A stretch of 64,000 nt of DNA, taken from Gemmiger sp. An194. GTDB taxonomy: Bacteria; Bacillota; Clostridia; Oscillospirales; Ruminococcaceae. The translations under genes and the position numbers were made by a program. Under the pieces are notes generated by a model. The model was not told where the DNA came from, searched no databases, and saw nothing but the letters and a program-made list of their open reading frames with translations. Each line of letters opens with the position of its first letter. Position 1 is the stretch's first letter. Where the stretch lies: contig NZ_NFKA01000008.1 in assembly GCF_002160145.1 (NCBI RefSeq), positions 1 to 64,000 on the forward strand, in the 5' to 3' direction. Shown here one piece after another: positions 14,729 through 22,555 of this stretch.

Positions 14729-15622
14729 TCAAACGCCCTCCAGATCAAAAGGTGGGGTGTACTCCTCCTTGGCGCTGCTCTTTTGCTGCATGTAGCCCTC
14801 GGTGAGCCCCAGGTCGATGGCGTGGTTGACCATCTGGCGGTATTCCCAGGTGGAGATGCGCCGGTCCAGCGGCTTCATCTGTGCCGCCTTATGGAAAGGG
14901 GTATACTGGCTCATCAGGCTGGGCAGAAAGCTGCCGGCAGGCAGACTGGCCATGAAGTCCAGCACGGCCTTTGAATCTGCCAGTGCACCGGGCAGGGCCA
15001 GATGCCGCAAAATCACGCCCTTTTGCAGCAGCCCTTCCTCATCAAATTGGGGCGTGCCGGTCTGGCGGATCATCTGACAAATCGCCCGGCTGCACACTTC
15101 AAAATAATCCGGTGCGGCGGAATACCGGGCCGAAAGCTCCGGCGAAACATATTTCACATCCGCCAGCCACACGTCCACAATGCCGTCCAGCAGCTGTACG
15201 GTCTCCAGCGTCTCGTAGCCGCCGGTGTTGTACACGATGGGAATGGAAAGCCCCCGGGCTTTTGCCTGCTCCAAGGCCTCCAGTACCCAGGGCAGCCACT
15301 GGGTGGCAGTGACCAGATTGATATTGTGCGCGCCCTTTTGCTGCAATTCCAGAAAGATCTCGGTCAGGCGCCCGGTGTCGATGTCCTTGCCCAGCCCTTC
15401 CTGACTGATCTTATAATTCTGGCAGTAGCAGCATTTCAGGCTGCAGCCGGAAAAGAACACCGTGCCGCTGCCTTTGCTGCCGCTGATGCAGGGCTCCTCC
15501 CAGTGGTGCAGCGCTGCCCGGGCCACCATCAGCTGACCGGCCGCACCGCACACACCGGCGCGCCGGGTCCGGTCCGCGCCACAGCGCCGGGGGCAGAGGG
15601 TACAGGATGTGGGAATCCGCAA
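14729..15622 (-). CDS. Radical SAM protein (PflA-like)
   Basis: A 297-residue radical SAM protein. An N-terminal Cys cluster (CTLCPRRCGADRTRRAGVC) precedes the radical SAM motif GCSLKCCYCQNYKIS, with the CxxxCxxC ligands at about residues 59-66. The family resembles the activase-like group found in many Firmicutes. The remaining TIM-barrel motifs (VYNTGGYE, VWLADVKY) are present. No glycyl radical enzyme is adjacent, so its partner is unknown. It is upstream of and coupled to the large membrane protein gene. Confidence 0.88.
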   Translation of the reverse strand: MRIPTSCTLCPRRCGADRTRRAGVCGAAGQLMVARAALHHWEEPCISGSKGSGTVFFSGCSLKCCYCQNYKISQEGLGKDIDTGRLTEIFLELQQKGAHNINLVTATQWLPWVLEALEQAKARGLSIPIVYNTGGYETLETVQLLDGIVDVWLADVKYVSPELSARYSAAPDYFEVCSRAICQMIRQTGTPQFDEEGLLQKGVILRHLALPGALADSKAVLDFMASLPAGSFLPSLMSQYTPFHKAAQMKPLDRRISTWEYRQMVNHAIDLGLTEGYMQQKSSAKEEYTPPFDLEGV

Positions 15623-15730
15623 GATAAAACCTCCCGAAACAGGCGGGCTGCTCGGTCCGCCTGCAATACAAAATAGAACAACCCTTACTATACCATATTT
15701 TCCGGCAGCTGTGCCAGAAAAAACTCCGGT

Positions 15731-15760
15731 TGACGCACTGCGCCGGCCTCCCGTATAATA
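15731..15760 (+). promoter_or_regulatory. Promoter of the DMT transporter gene
   Basis: TTGACG (15731-15736), an 18-base spacer and TATAAT (15755-15760), 57 bases before the start codon. Confidence 0.7.
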
Positions 15761-15816
15761 TCCAGTTGACGAAACAAAGCGCGAAGGGGTGCGCTGCAGG
15801 AGGGCGGGGAAGAGAA

Positions 15817-16686
15817 ATGAAAAAGGAACAAAACAATGTGGCCAGAAGCGTGGCCGCGCTGAACCTGGCGGTGATGCTGTTCGGCCTTGCGGCGGTGATC
15901 GGCCGCTTTGTACAGGTCCCGGCGGCGGTGATCGCGGGCGGCCGGGTGATCTGTTCGTCAGTGGTGCTGCTGGTGCTGGCCTTGATCACACGCACGTCGC
16001 TGCGGCTGGCAGAAAAACGGGATCTGGCTCTGGCAGTGTTTGCGGGGCTGGTGCTGGCTCTTCACTGGACCACCTTTTTTCAGGCGATCCAGGTCTCGTC
16101 GGTTGCCATGGGCACCATCACCTTTTCTACCTTCCCGCTGTTCCTCACGGTGCTGGAGCCGCTGGTGTTCCGGGAGCGGCTGCGGGCGAGAAGCGCAGCG
16201 GAAGCAGTTTTGCTGCTGGCGGGCGTGCTCATCACCCTTCCACCGGACGGCCTGAATAATGGCGCCGTGGCCGGGGCGGCCTGGGGCATGCTGTCCGGTC
16301 TGGCCTATGCGGTGCTCTCACTGGCAAACCGGCATCTTTCCGCCCGGTATCCGGCCCGGGTGATCTGCCTGTATGAGCAGGCCACGGCGGCGGTTGTGCT
16401 GCTTCCGGCGGTGCTGCTCCTGTCCGGCGGCTGGACGGCGGCGGATCTTTTCGGCATCGGTGCGCTGGGCGTGGTGTGCACGGCGCTGGCCCATTCGCTG
16501 TATGTGGCGGCCCAGCGGCGGGTAAGCGCCCAGACGGCGGGCATCGTGTCCGGCATGGAAACGGTTTACGGCATTCTGTTCGCTCTTGCCTTTCTGGGGG
16601 AAGCGCCCACCGGCCGGGAGCTGGCGGGCGGCGCGGTGATTCTGGGCGTGAGCCTTGCGGCTTCGCTGCAGGCCGGAAGAAAGTGA
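15817..16686 (+). CDS. EamA/DMT superfamily transporter
   Basis: A 289-residue membrane protein of ten predicted helices arranged as two EamA repeats (about 10-140 and 150-285). Typical motifs are seen: LHWTTFFQAIQ in helix 3-4 of the first half, and GMETVYGILFALAFLGE near the end of the second. Family members export amino acids, nucleotides or other metabolites. The start has GGAGGG about 16 bases upstream and a closer GGGGAAGAG; the first ATG (15730) lies in the promoter and is rejected. Single gene with its own promoter. Confidence 0.9.
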   Translation: MKKEQNNVARSVAALNLAVMLFGLAAVIGRFVQVPAAVIAGGRVICSSVVLLVLALITRTSLRLAEKRDLALAVFAGLVLALHWTTFFQAIQVSSVAMGTITFSTFPLFLTVLEPLVFRERLRARSAAEAVLLLAGVLITLPPDGLNNGAVAGAAWGMLSGLAYAVLSLANRHLSARYPARVICLYEQATAAVVLLPAVLLLSGGWTAADLFGIGALGVVCTALAHSLYVAAQRRVSAQTAGIVSGMETVYGILFALAFLGEAPTGRELAGGAVILGVSLAASLQAGRK

Positions 16687-16741
16687 GCGGCGGGTGAGCG
16701 GCTTTTTCCGGCACATCCTACCATTTTGGTGTGGTTCATGC

Positions 16742-16747
16742 TATAAT
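16742..16747 (+). promoter_or_regulatory. -10 element upstream of fbp
   Basis: A perfect TATAAT 80 bases before the fbp start codon; the -35 is not recognisable. Confidence 0.4.
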
Positions 16748-16826
16748 AATGATACTTATCGTCCGCGTCAGGTGCAGTTTCAGCACACGAGGGGCGAAAA
16801 ACACCGTTTGAAAGGAGGCGCTGCCA

Positions 16827-18809
16827 GTGCAGGATCAATCCGCCCGGGCGCGTAAAAATCTGAAATATCTCACGCTGCTTGCCCGGGAATACCCCAACAT
16901 TGCCGCCGCCAGCAGCGAGATCATCAACCTGCAGGCTATTTTGAAGCTGCCCAAGGGCACCGAGCATTTCATGAGCGATCTGCACGGCGAGGCTGAGGCT
17001 TTTACTCATATTGTGAACAATGCGTCCGGTGTCATCAAGGAAAAGGTGGACCGGGTGCTGGGCCCTGGTGTGCCGGATCAGGAGCGGGCGGAGTTCGCCA
17101 CCCTGATTTACTACCCTGCCCAGAAGCTGGACGAGCTGAAGGAGCGCCAGACCGATCTGAACGCCTGGTACCGGCAGACCCTCTACCGGCTGATCGATGT
17201 GTGCCGGGTGGTCTCCTCCAAGCATACCCGCAGCTTTGTGCGCAAGCGCCTGCCCAAGAACTATGCCTATATTCTGGACGAGCTGCTCCACGCCCATTTT
17301 GAGGACCACGACAAGGAATTCTACTACGGTCAGATCCTTTCCAGCATCATCGATGTGGGCCGGGCCGACGATTTCATCGAGGCCATGTGCGTGCTCATCA
17401 AGAATCTGGCGGTATTCAAGCTGCACATCGTGGGCGATATCTTCGACCGTGGCCCCCGGCCGGATCAGATCATGGAGCAGCTGCTGAACCACCATTCGGT
17501 GGACATCCAGTGGGGCAACCATGACGTGGTCTGGATGGGTGCGGCCGCGGGCAGCCCCATCTGCATCGCCACCGTGCTGCGCACCAGTCTGGCCTATAAC
17601 AATCTGGAGGCCCTGGAGGACGGCTACGGCATCAATCTGCGGCCGCTGGCCCTGTTTGCCGAAAGCGAATACCGGGACTGCGATATGCACCATTTCTACC
17701 CCCGCACCGACGAGGCCCGGGGACCCTATCACCGCAGCGAGCTGATCCGCACCGCCCGGATGCACAAGGCCATCGCCATCATCATGTTCAAGCTGGAATG
17801 CCAGGTCATCGACCGCAACCCGGATTTTGAACTGGAAGGGCGGGATTTCCTGCGCCGCATCGACTATCGGGAGGGCACCGTGGAGGTGGAGGGCAAGCGC
17901 TACCCCCTGCGGGATGACGATTTCCCAACCGTGAATCCGGCGGACCCTGCCCGCCTCACCCGTCAGGAGCAGGAGGTTATGGAGGCGCTGCAGCGCAGCT
18001 TCATGGAGAGCGAGCGGCTGCAGCGGCATGTGCGCTTTTTGTTCTCCAAGGGCGGCGTGTACCACATCGAAAACGGCAACCTGCTGTTCCACGGTGCGGT
18101 ACCTCTGACCGACAGCGGCAGCTTTGCGGTGGAAACCTTCGAGCAGCACGGCTACGCGGGCCGGGCGCTGATGGACTACTGCGACGAGCGGGCCCGGCGA
18201 GGCTATTTTGCTCCCGAGGGCAGCGCCGAGCGCCAGAGCGGCGAGGACTTTTTGTGGTATCTGTGGTGCGGCAAGCTGTCGCCCCTGTACGGTCGCGATA
18301 AGATGACCACCTTCGAGCGGCTCTTTGTGGAAGACCCGGATACCCATACCGAGACCAAGAACCCCTATTACCGGCATGTGAACGATTCCAAGATGGCCCG
18401 TGCTATTCTGGCGGAGTTCGGTTTGGATCAGACCCACAGCCATATCGTGAACGGCCATGTGCCGGTGCGCGCGGCCAAGGGCGAGACTCCGGTGAAGGGG
18501 GAAGGCCGGCTGATCGTGATCGACGGCGGCTTCTGCCGTGCCTACCACGAAAAGACCGGCATCGCGGGCTACACTCTGGTATACAACAGCCGGGGTATGT
18601 CCCTGCGGCAGCATCAGCCCTTCGAGAGTGCGGAAAAGGCCATCCGGGAAAATCTGGATATCGTCTCCACAGTGGATGTGTTCGAGACCTGTGAAAAGCG
18701 CACCCTAGTGGGGGATACCGACAACGGCCGCCGCCTTGCTGCTGACATTGAAGATCTGAAGCTGCTGGTGCAGGCCTACCAGATGGGCCTGGTCAAGGAA
18801 AAGACCTGA
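16827..18809 (+). CDS. fbp: Fructose-1,6-bisphosphatase class III
   Basis: A 660-residue protein, the size of class III FBPase found in Firmicutes (Bacillus subtilis Fbp). It hydrolyses fructose-1,6-bisphosphate to fructose-6-phosphate in gluconeogenesis. Metallophosphatase-like motifs are visible: MSDLHGE (about 49-55), VGDIFDRGPRPDQIME (about 204-219), QWGNHDVVWMGAAAG (about 230-244), then HIVNGHVPVRAAKGETP and DGGFCRAYHEKTGIAGYTL near the end. The start is GTG at 16827 with AAAGGAGG 8 bases upstream. It ends directly before the MITE-like repeat. Confidence 0.96.
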   Translation: MQDQSARARKNLKYLTLLAREYPNIAAASSEIINLQAILKLPKGTEHFMSDLHGEAEAFTHIVNNASGVIKEKVDRVLGPGVPDQERAEFATLIYYPAQKLDELKERQTDLNAWYRQTLYRLIDVCRVVSSKHTRSFVRKRLPKNYAYILDELLHAHFEDHDKEFYYGQILSSIIDVGRADDFIEAMCVLIKNLAVFKLHIVGDIFDRGPRPDQIMEQLLNHHSVDIQWGNHDVVWMGAAAGSPICIATVLRTSLAYNNLEALEDGYGINLRPLALFAESEYRDCDMHHFYPRTDEARGPYHRSELIRTARMHKAIAIIMFKLECQVIDRNPDFELEGRDFLRRIDYREGTVEVEGKRYPLRDDDFPTVNPADPARLTRQEQEVMEALQRSFMESERLQRHVRFLFSKGGVYHIENGNLLFHGAVPLTDSGSFAVETFEQHGYAGRALMDYCDERARRGYFAPEGSAERQSGEDFLWYLWCGKLSPLYGRDKMTTFERLFVEDPDTHTETKNPYYRHVNDSKMARAILAEFGLDQTHSHIVNGHVPVRAAKGETPVKGEGRLIVIDGGFCRAYHEKTGIAGYTLVYNSRGMSLRQHQPFESAEKAIRENLDIVSTVDVFETCEKRTLVGDTDNGRRLAADIEDLKLLVQAYQMGLVKEKT

Positions 18810-18981
18810 GGCAACACCGCACAGTTCGCACCGAACGGTTCACGCGGCGTATTGCGCCGAATTTTTCCGTGATATTTTCCCAAAATGCTCGCCAATCCAC
18901 CAAGGATTGGCTGCGCTTTTCGGTTTATCTCACGAAAAATTTCCCGGCGCACTCCACCACCTGAAATTGTGTGGTATTGCC
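18810..18981 (+). mobile_element. MITE-like structured repeat, copy 1
   Basis: A 172-bp element homologous, in opposite orientation, to 43406-43579. Imperfect terminal inverted repeats of about 18 bases: GGCAACACCGCACAGTTC on the left against GGCAATACCACACAATTTC read inward from the right. An internal hairpin (18891-18898 with 18904-18911, loop ACCAA) is present. Roughly 80% identity to the other copy by eye over the central part. It encodes no transposase; the open frame MLANPPRIGC is also kept in copy 2 but lacks any ribosome binding site. A target-site duplication is not clear. It sits just upstream of the tyrosine phosphatase gene. Confidence 0.75.
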
Positions 18982-19019
18982 CCGACCGTTCCGGTCAGAT
19001 GAAAAAAGAGGTGAGACCG

Positions 19020-19808
19020 ATGGAATGGACTCCGGGCACGCCGCTGCCCTTTGAAACGGCGGAAAACTTCCGGGAGCTGGGCGGCTGGCCTGTGGCGGAC
19101 GGCCGCCGGGTGAAGCGGGGCCTGTTCTGGCGAAGCGGAGCGCTGCGTCATATTATGACTCCGGAGGACCGGGAGCGTTTTGAGAAGTTGGGCATCCGGG
19201 TGGTGTGCGACCTGCGCTCCGGTGTGGAGCGAACACGGGAGCCGGACCCGGAATTTTCCGAGGTGCGCCGCCATGATATCGGCGCCATCCGGGATGCCCG
19301 GGGCGGGGAACTGCCCATCGACGCCAACGATTCGCTGCATCTGGATGCAGACGGACTGCGGGCTCTTTCGCGGGAGATGGAAGCCATCTATTCCGCGCTT
19401 CCCTTTTCCAATCCGGCCTACCGGGAAATGTTCCGGGAAATACTGGCCGGTGAGCTGCCGCTGCTGTTCCACTGCTCTGCCGGAAAGGACCGCACCGGTG
19501 TTGCTGCCGCGCTGATCCTGCTGGCGCTGGGTGCGAGCAGGGAAACAGTGATGGCGGATTTTCTTGCCACCAACGACTGTCGCCCCGGCGCGGTGCGGGA
19601 ATGCCTGGAGGTGTACCAAGCTGAGCTGGAGCGAGAGCCGGAGCTGCGCCCCATACTGGAAACAGTCAGCGGGGTGCGGCCGGAAAGCCTGCAGGCGGTA
19701 TTTGACGCCATTGACCGGCGCTATGCCTGCATGGAGGATTTTTTTGAAGCCGAATATGGCATGGGTCCTGAGCAGCTGAAGCTGCTGCGGGACCGGTGCC
19801 TGGAATAA
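19020..19808 (+). CDS. Tyrosine-protein phosphatase (IphP/DSP family)
   Basis: A 262-residue protein with the CX5R signature HCSAGKDRTG (catalytic Cys152, Arg158). The N-terminal segment NFRELGGWPVADGRRVKRG is the hallmark of the IphP-like bacterial Tyr/Ser phosphatase group. No signal peptide, so cytoplasmic; some members hydrolyse phosphoinositides rather than phosphoproteins. The ATG at 19020 follows GAGGTGAG. Frames running further upstream enter the MITE and are rejected. The repeat ends 38 bases before the start and may have replaced or supplied 5' control sequence. Confidence 0.88.
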   Translation: MEWTPGTPLPFETAENFRELGGWPVADGRRVKRGLFWRSGALRHIMTPEDRERFEKLGIRVVCDLRSGVERTREPDPEFSEVRRHDIGAIRDARGGELPIDANDSLHLDADGLRALSREMEAIYSALPFSNPAYREMFREILAGELPLLFHCSAGKDRTGVAAALILLALGASRETVMADFLATNDCRPGAVRECLEVYQAELEREPELRPILETVSGVRPESLQAVFDAIDRRYACMEDFFEAEYGMGPEQLKLLRDRCLE

Positions 19809-19867
19809 GGCCGGGGATTCCCGGCCGCAAACAAGCAACCAATCACAAAAAGGAGAGTTGACACATT

Positions 19868-20587
19868 ATGCCTACCCCTCACAACAAAGCCGAAATGGGC
19901 CAGATCGCAAAAACCGTTCTCATGCCCGGCGACCCCCTGCGCGCAAAATTCATTGCCGAGACCTTCCTGGAGAACCCGGTGCTGTTCAATGACGTGCGCG
20001 GCATGCTGGGCTTCACCGGCACCTACCAGGGCCGCCCTGTCAGCGTGATGGGCAGCGGTATGGGCATGCCCTCCATCGGCATCTACTCCTACGAGCTGTA
20101 CACCCAGTACGGCGTGGAGAACATCATCCGCATCGGCTCCGCCGGCTCCTACACCGATAAGGCCAAGCTCTACGATGTGGTGCTGGCCACCGGTGCCTAT
20201 TCCGAGAGCAGCTATGCTCGTACCCAGAATGGCTGCGAGGACGATACCCTGGCCCCCAGTGCCGAGCTGTGCGATGCCCTGCGCGCCAGCGCTGCCAAGC
20301 TGGGCATCCCCATGGTGGAGGGCGTGATCCATTCCAGCGACGTGTTCTATCGCCACGACGACCGCACCGATCCCACCTACTGGGAGCGCCTGCGGGACGA
20401 AAAGGGCTGCGTGGCCGTGGAGATGGAAAGCTTTGCTCTGTTCCACAACGCAAATGTGCTGGGCAAGCGGGCAGCCTGCCTGCTCACCATTTCCGACAGT
20501 TTTGTGAGCAGTGAGGCTACCACCGCCGAGGAGCGCCAGCTCAGCTTCACCAACATGATGAAGATCGCGCTGGGCGCGGAGGTGTAA
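19868..20587 (+). CDS. deoD: Purine-nucleoside phosphorylase (DeoD type)
   Basis: A 239-residue member of the hexameric PNP family. It splits purine (deoxy)nucleosides with phosphate to base and (deoxy)ribose-1-phosphate. Visible signatures: MPGDPLRAKFIAE (phosphate site, about 18-30), GSGMGMPS (about 64-71), RIGSAGSY (about 88-95), EMESFALF (about 179-186) and ISDS (about 203-206) with the catalytic Asp. AAAGGAGAG precedes the start. It opens a nucleoside salvage region and is two bases from cdd. A short GC hairpin without T-run lies between it and the phosphatase. Confidence 0.96.
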   Translation: MPTPHNKAEMGQIAKTVLMPGDPLRAKFIAETFLENPVLFNDVRGMLGFTGTYQGRPVSVMGSGMGMPSIGIYSYELYTQYGVENIIRIGSAGSYTDKAKLYDVVLATGAYSESSYARTQNGCEDDTLAPSAELCDALRASAAKLGIPMVEGVIHSSDVFYRHDDRTDPTYWERLRDEKGCVAVEMESFALFHNANVLGKRAACLLTISDSFVSSEATTAEERQLSFTNMMKIALGAEV

Positions 20588-20589
20588 GC

Positions 20590-21003
20590 ATGGAGAAGGC
20601 TGAACTGGCGCGTCTGGCCATTCAGGCGCGGGAGATGGCGTACACGCCCTATTCCCATTTCAATGTGGGCGCGGCCTTGCTGGCAAAGGATGGCCGGGTC
20701 TTCACCGGTTGCAACATCGAGAATGCCGCCTACACCCCCTCCAACTGCGCGGAGCGCACCGCTCTGTTCAAGGCAGTGAGTGAGGGCGCGCGGGAATTCT
20801 CCATGCTGGCTGTGGTGGGCGCGCCCGCCGGCCAGCAGCCGCCCTTCCCGGTGACCGGCCCCTGCGGAGTCTGCCGCCAGGCGCTGAATGAGTTCTGCGA
20901 ACTGGATATGCCCATCCTGCTGGTGACCGGGCCGGACAGCTGGACCGAGGTCACTCTGGGTGAGCTGCTGCCCTACAACTTCGGACCCCGCGACTTGGCC
21001 TGA
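20590..21003 (+). CDS. cdd: Cytidine deaminase
   Basis: A 137-residue homotetrameric-type cytidine deaminase, the usual short form. Zinc and catalytic motifs are complete: CNIENAAYTPSNCAERTALF (first zinc Cys and catalytic Glu, about 40-59) and PCGVCRQAL (two further Cys ligands, about 91-99). The N-terminal MAYTPYSHFNVGAAL is diagnostic. It converts cytidine and deoxycytidine to uridine forms, feeding the pyrimidine phosphorylase at 28673. It starts two bases after deoD and is surely co-transcribed. Confidence 0.96.
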   Translation: MEKAELARLAIQAREMAYTPYSHFNVGAALLAKDGRVFTGCNIENAAYTPSNCAERTALFKAVSEGAREFSMLAVVGAPAGQQPPFPVTGPCGVCRQALNEFCELDMPILLVTGPDSWTEVTLGELLPYNFGPRDLA

Positions 21004-21092
21004 GGGATGAAATGTTTCCGAAAATGCAGCAAAGTATGACTTATTTTGGCTAATGTTAACAAATTGTAATGCTCTGTATTTGCGGGAACTGG

Positions 21093-21121
21093 TTGAAATT
21101 TGTCATCCTGATAGCTATAAT
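21093..21121 (+). promoter_or_regulatory. Promoter of the BMP-family lipoprotein gene
   Basis: TTGAAA (21093-21098), a 17-base spacer and TATAAT (21116-21121), 84 bases before the start codon. Confidence 0.75.
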
Positions 21122-21204
21122 AAAGAAGCTAATGGGGAATTTCCCCAAGGACCGCGGCCTGTTTGCGGCGCGGTTTTCCACAACAGAACAAAGGAGATTG
21201 AATC

Positions 21205-22278
21205 ATGAAAAAACTGATCTCGATCGTACTGGTAGCAGCTATGGCTCTGTCCATGGTGGCTTGCGGCGGCGCTTCCTCTACTCCCGCTTCCACCGGCGCT
21301 TCTTCCGAGGCTGCTTCCACTGCTACTTCCGGCGAGGAGACCTCCGGTAAGGAGCTCTCCGTTGGTATGATCACCGACGTAGGCGGCGTAAATGACCGTT
21401 CCTTCAACCAGACCTCCTGGGAGGGCCTGCAGGCTCTGGCCGAGGAGAACCCCAACATCAAGGTAAGCTACCTGGAGTCCAAGACCGATGCTGACTACAG
21501 CGCCAACATCGAGACTTACCTGAGCGAGGGCACCGACCTGATCATCTGCGTGGGCTACATGCTGGCTGAGGCCACCAAGGTTGCTGCCGAGGCTAACCCC
21601 GATCAGCTGTTCGCCATCATCGATGATTCCTCCATTGATCTGCCCAACGTTGCCTGCCTGATGTTCTCTCAGGCTGAGGCTTCCTACCTGGTGGGCATCG
21701 TGGCCGGCTTGGCTACCGAGTCCAACACCGTTGGTTACGTTCAGGGCATGGTTTCCGATTCCATGAACCAGTTCGGCTGCGGCTTCATCGCCGGCGTTAA
21801 GTCTGTGAACCCCGAGGCTACCGTTCTGCAGTTCAATGCCAACAGCTTCGGCGACCCCACTGGCGGCAACACCGCTGCCACCGACATGATCACCAAGGGC
21901 GCTGACGTGGTCTTCCACGCTGCCGGCGCTACCGGCAACGGTGTGATCGAGGCCTGCAAGGCCAACGGCGTATACGCCATCGGCGTGGACACAGACCAGG
22001 CTCCTCTGGCTCCCGAAACCGTGATCACCTCTGCTATGAAGCGCGTTGACATCGCTGCTCAGGATATCTCTCTGGCAGTTGCCAACGGCACCTTCACTCC
22101 CGGCGTGCACCTGTACAGCCTGGAGAACGGCGGTGTTGACCTGTCTCCCACCCGCGATCTGCTGACCGAAGAGATGCTGACCGCTGTTGAGGATGCCAAG
22201 GCCAAGATCATTGCCGGCGAAGTGACCGTTCCCTCCACTCCCGACGAGCTGGGCGACGGCCTGTTCACCCTGAAGTAA
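21205..22278 (+). CDS. BMP/PnrA-family nucleoside-binding lipoprotein
   Basis: A 357-residue ABC-transporter binding protein. Residues 1-20 are a lipoprotein signal ending MVACGG (Cys20) and are followed by a Ser/Thr/Ala-rich linker. The BMP domain starts at SVGMITDVGGVNDRSFNQTSWEGLQ (about 52-76), the signature of TmpC/PnrA/Med-type nucleoside receptors. Other family motifs include HAAGATGNGVIEA and GVDTDQAP. Its own promoter and terminator allow higher expression than the transporter. The matching ATPase and permeases lie 2.8 kb downstream, after yjjI and yjjW. Confidence 0.93.
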   Translation: MKKLISIVLVAAMALSMVACGGASSTPASTGASSEAASTATSGEETSGKELSVGMITDVGGVNDRSFNQTSWEGLQALAEENPNIKVSYLESKTDADYSANIETYLSEGTDLIICVGYMLAEATKVAAEANPDQLFAIIDDSSIDLPNVACLMFSQAEASYLVGIVAGLATESNTVGYVQGMVSDSMNQFGCGFIAGVKSVNPEATVLQFNANSFGDPTGGNTAATDMITKGADVVFHAAGATGNGVIEACKANGVYAIGVDTDQAPLAPETVITSAMKRVDIAAQDISLAVANGTFTPGVHLYSLENGGVDLSPTRDLLTEEMLTAVEDAKAKIIAGEVTVPSTPDELGDGLFTLK

Positions 22279-22297
22279 GCGCATTTCTGGCTTGCAA

Positions 22298-22333
22298 GAG
22301 CCGCGCACCCTTGTGGTGCGCGGCTCTTTTTTT
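22298..22333 (+). terminator. Intrinsic terminator after the BMP lipoprotein gene
   Basis: A perfect 12-bp GC-rich stem (22298-22309 with 22315-22326) followed by seven T residues. Confidence 0.9.
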
Positions 22334-22449
22334 GGGGAAGTGACAGGCTGCCATTTTGCATTGCAAAAGGTGTAAAGTGCTACTTTCGGTTTTTTGACCA
22401 AAAGGGCAAATGAATTTCAGTCTGTTTGGTAGGAAACACGTGATCCGTG

Positions 22450-22478
22450 TTGAAATAAGGCGGTCTTTTTGGTACAAT
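22450..22478 (+). promoter_or_regulatory. Promoter of yjjI
   Basis: TTGAAA (22450-22455), a 17-base spacer and TACAAT (22473-22478). A small hairpin (AGTTGGC...GCCGACT, 22494-22511) lies in the leader. Confidence 0.65.
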
Positions 22479-22555
22479 AATACTGAAAAATAGTTGGCTT
22501 TTTGCCGACTCTGGATAGCTATAAAGCTGAAATCAAGGGAGGGTATGTTTATATT

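Noticed and set aside
18885-19019. N-terminal extension of the tyrosine phosphatase starting MLANPPRIGC
   Set aside because: It lies within the MITE, lacks a ribosome binding site, and the phosphatase domain starts cleanly at 19020 after GAGGTGAG.
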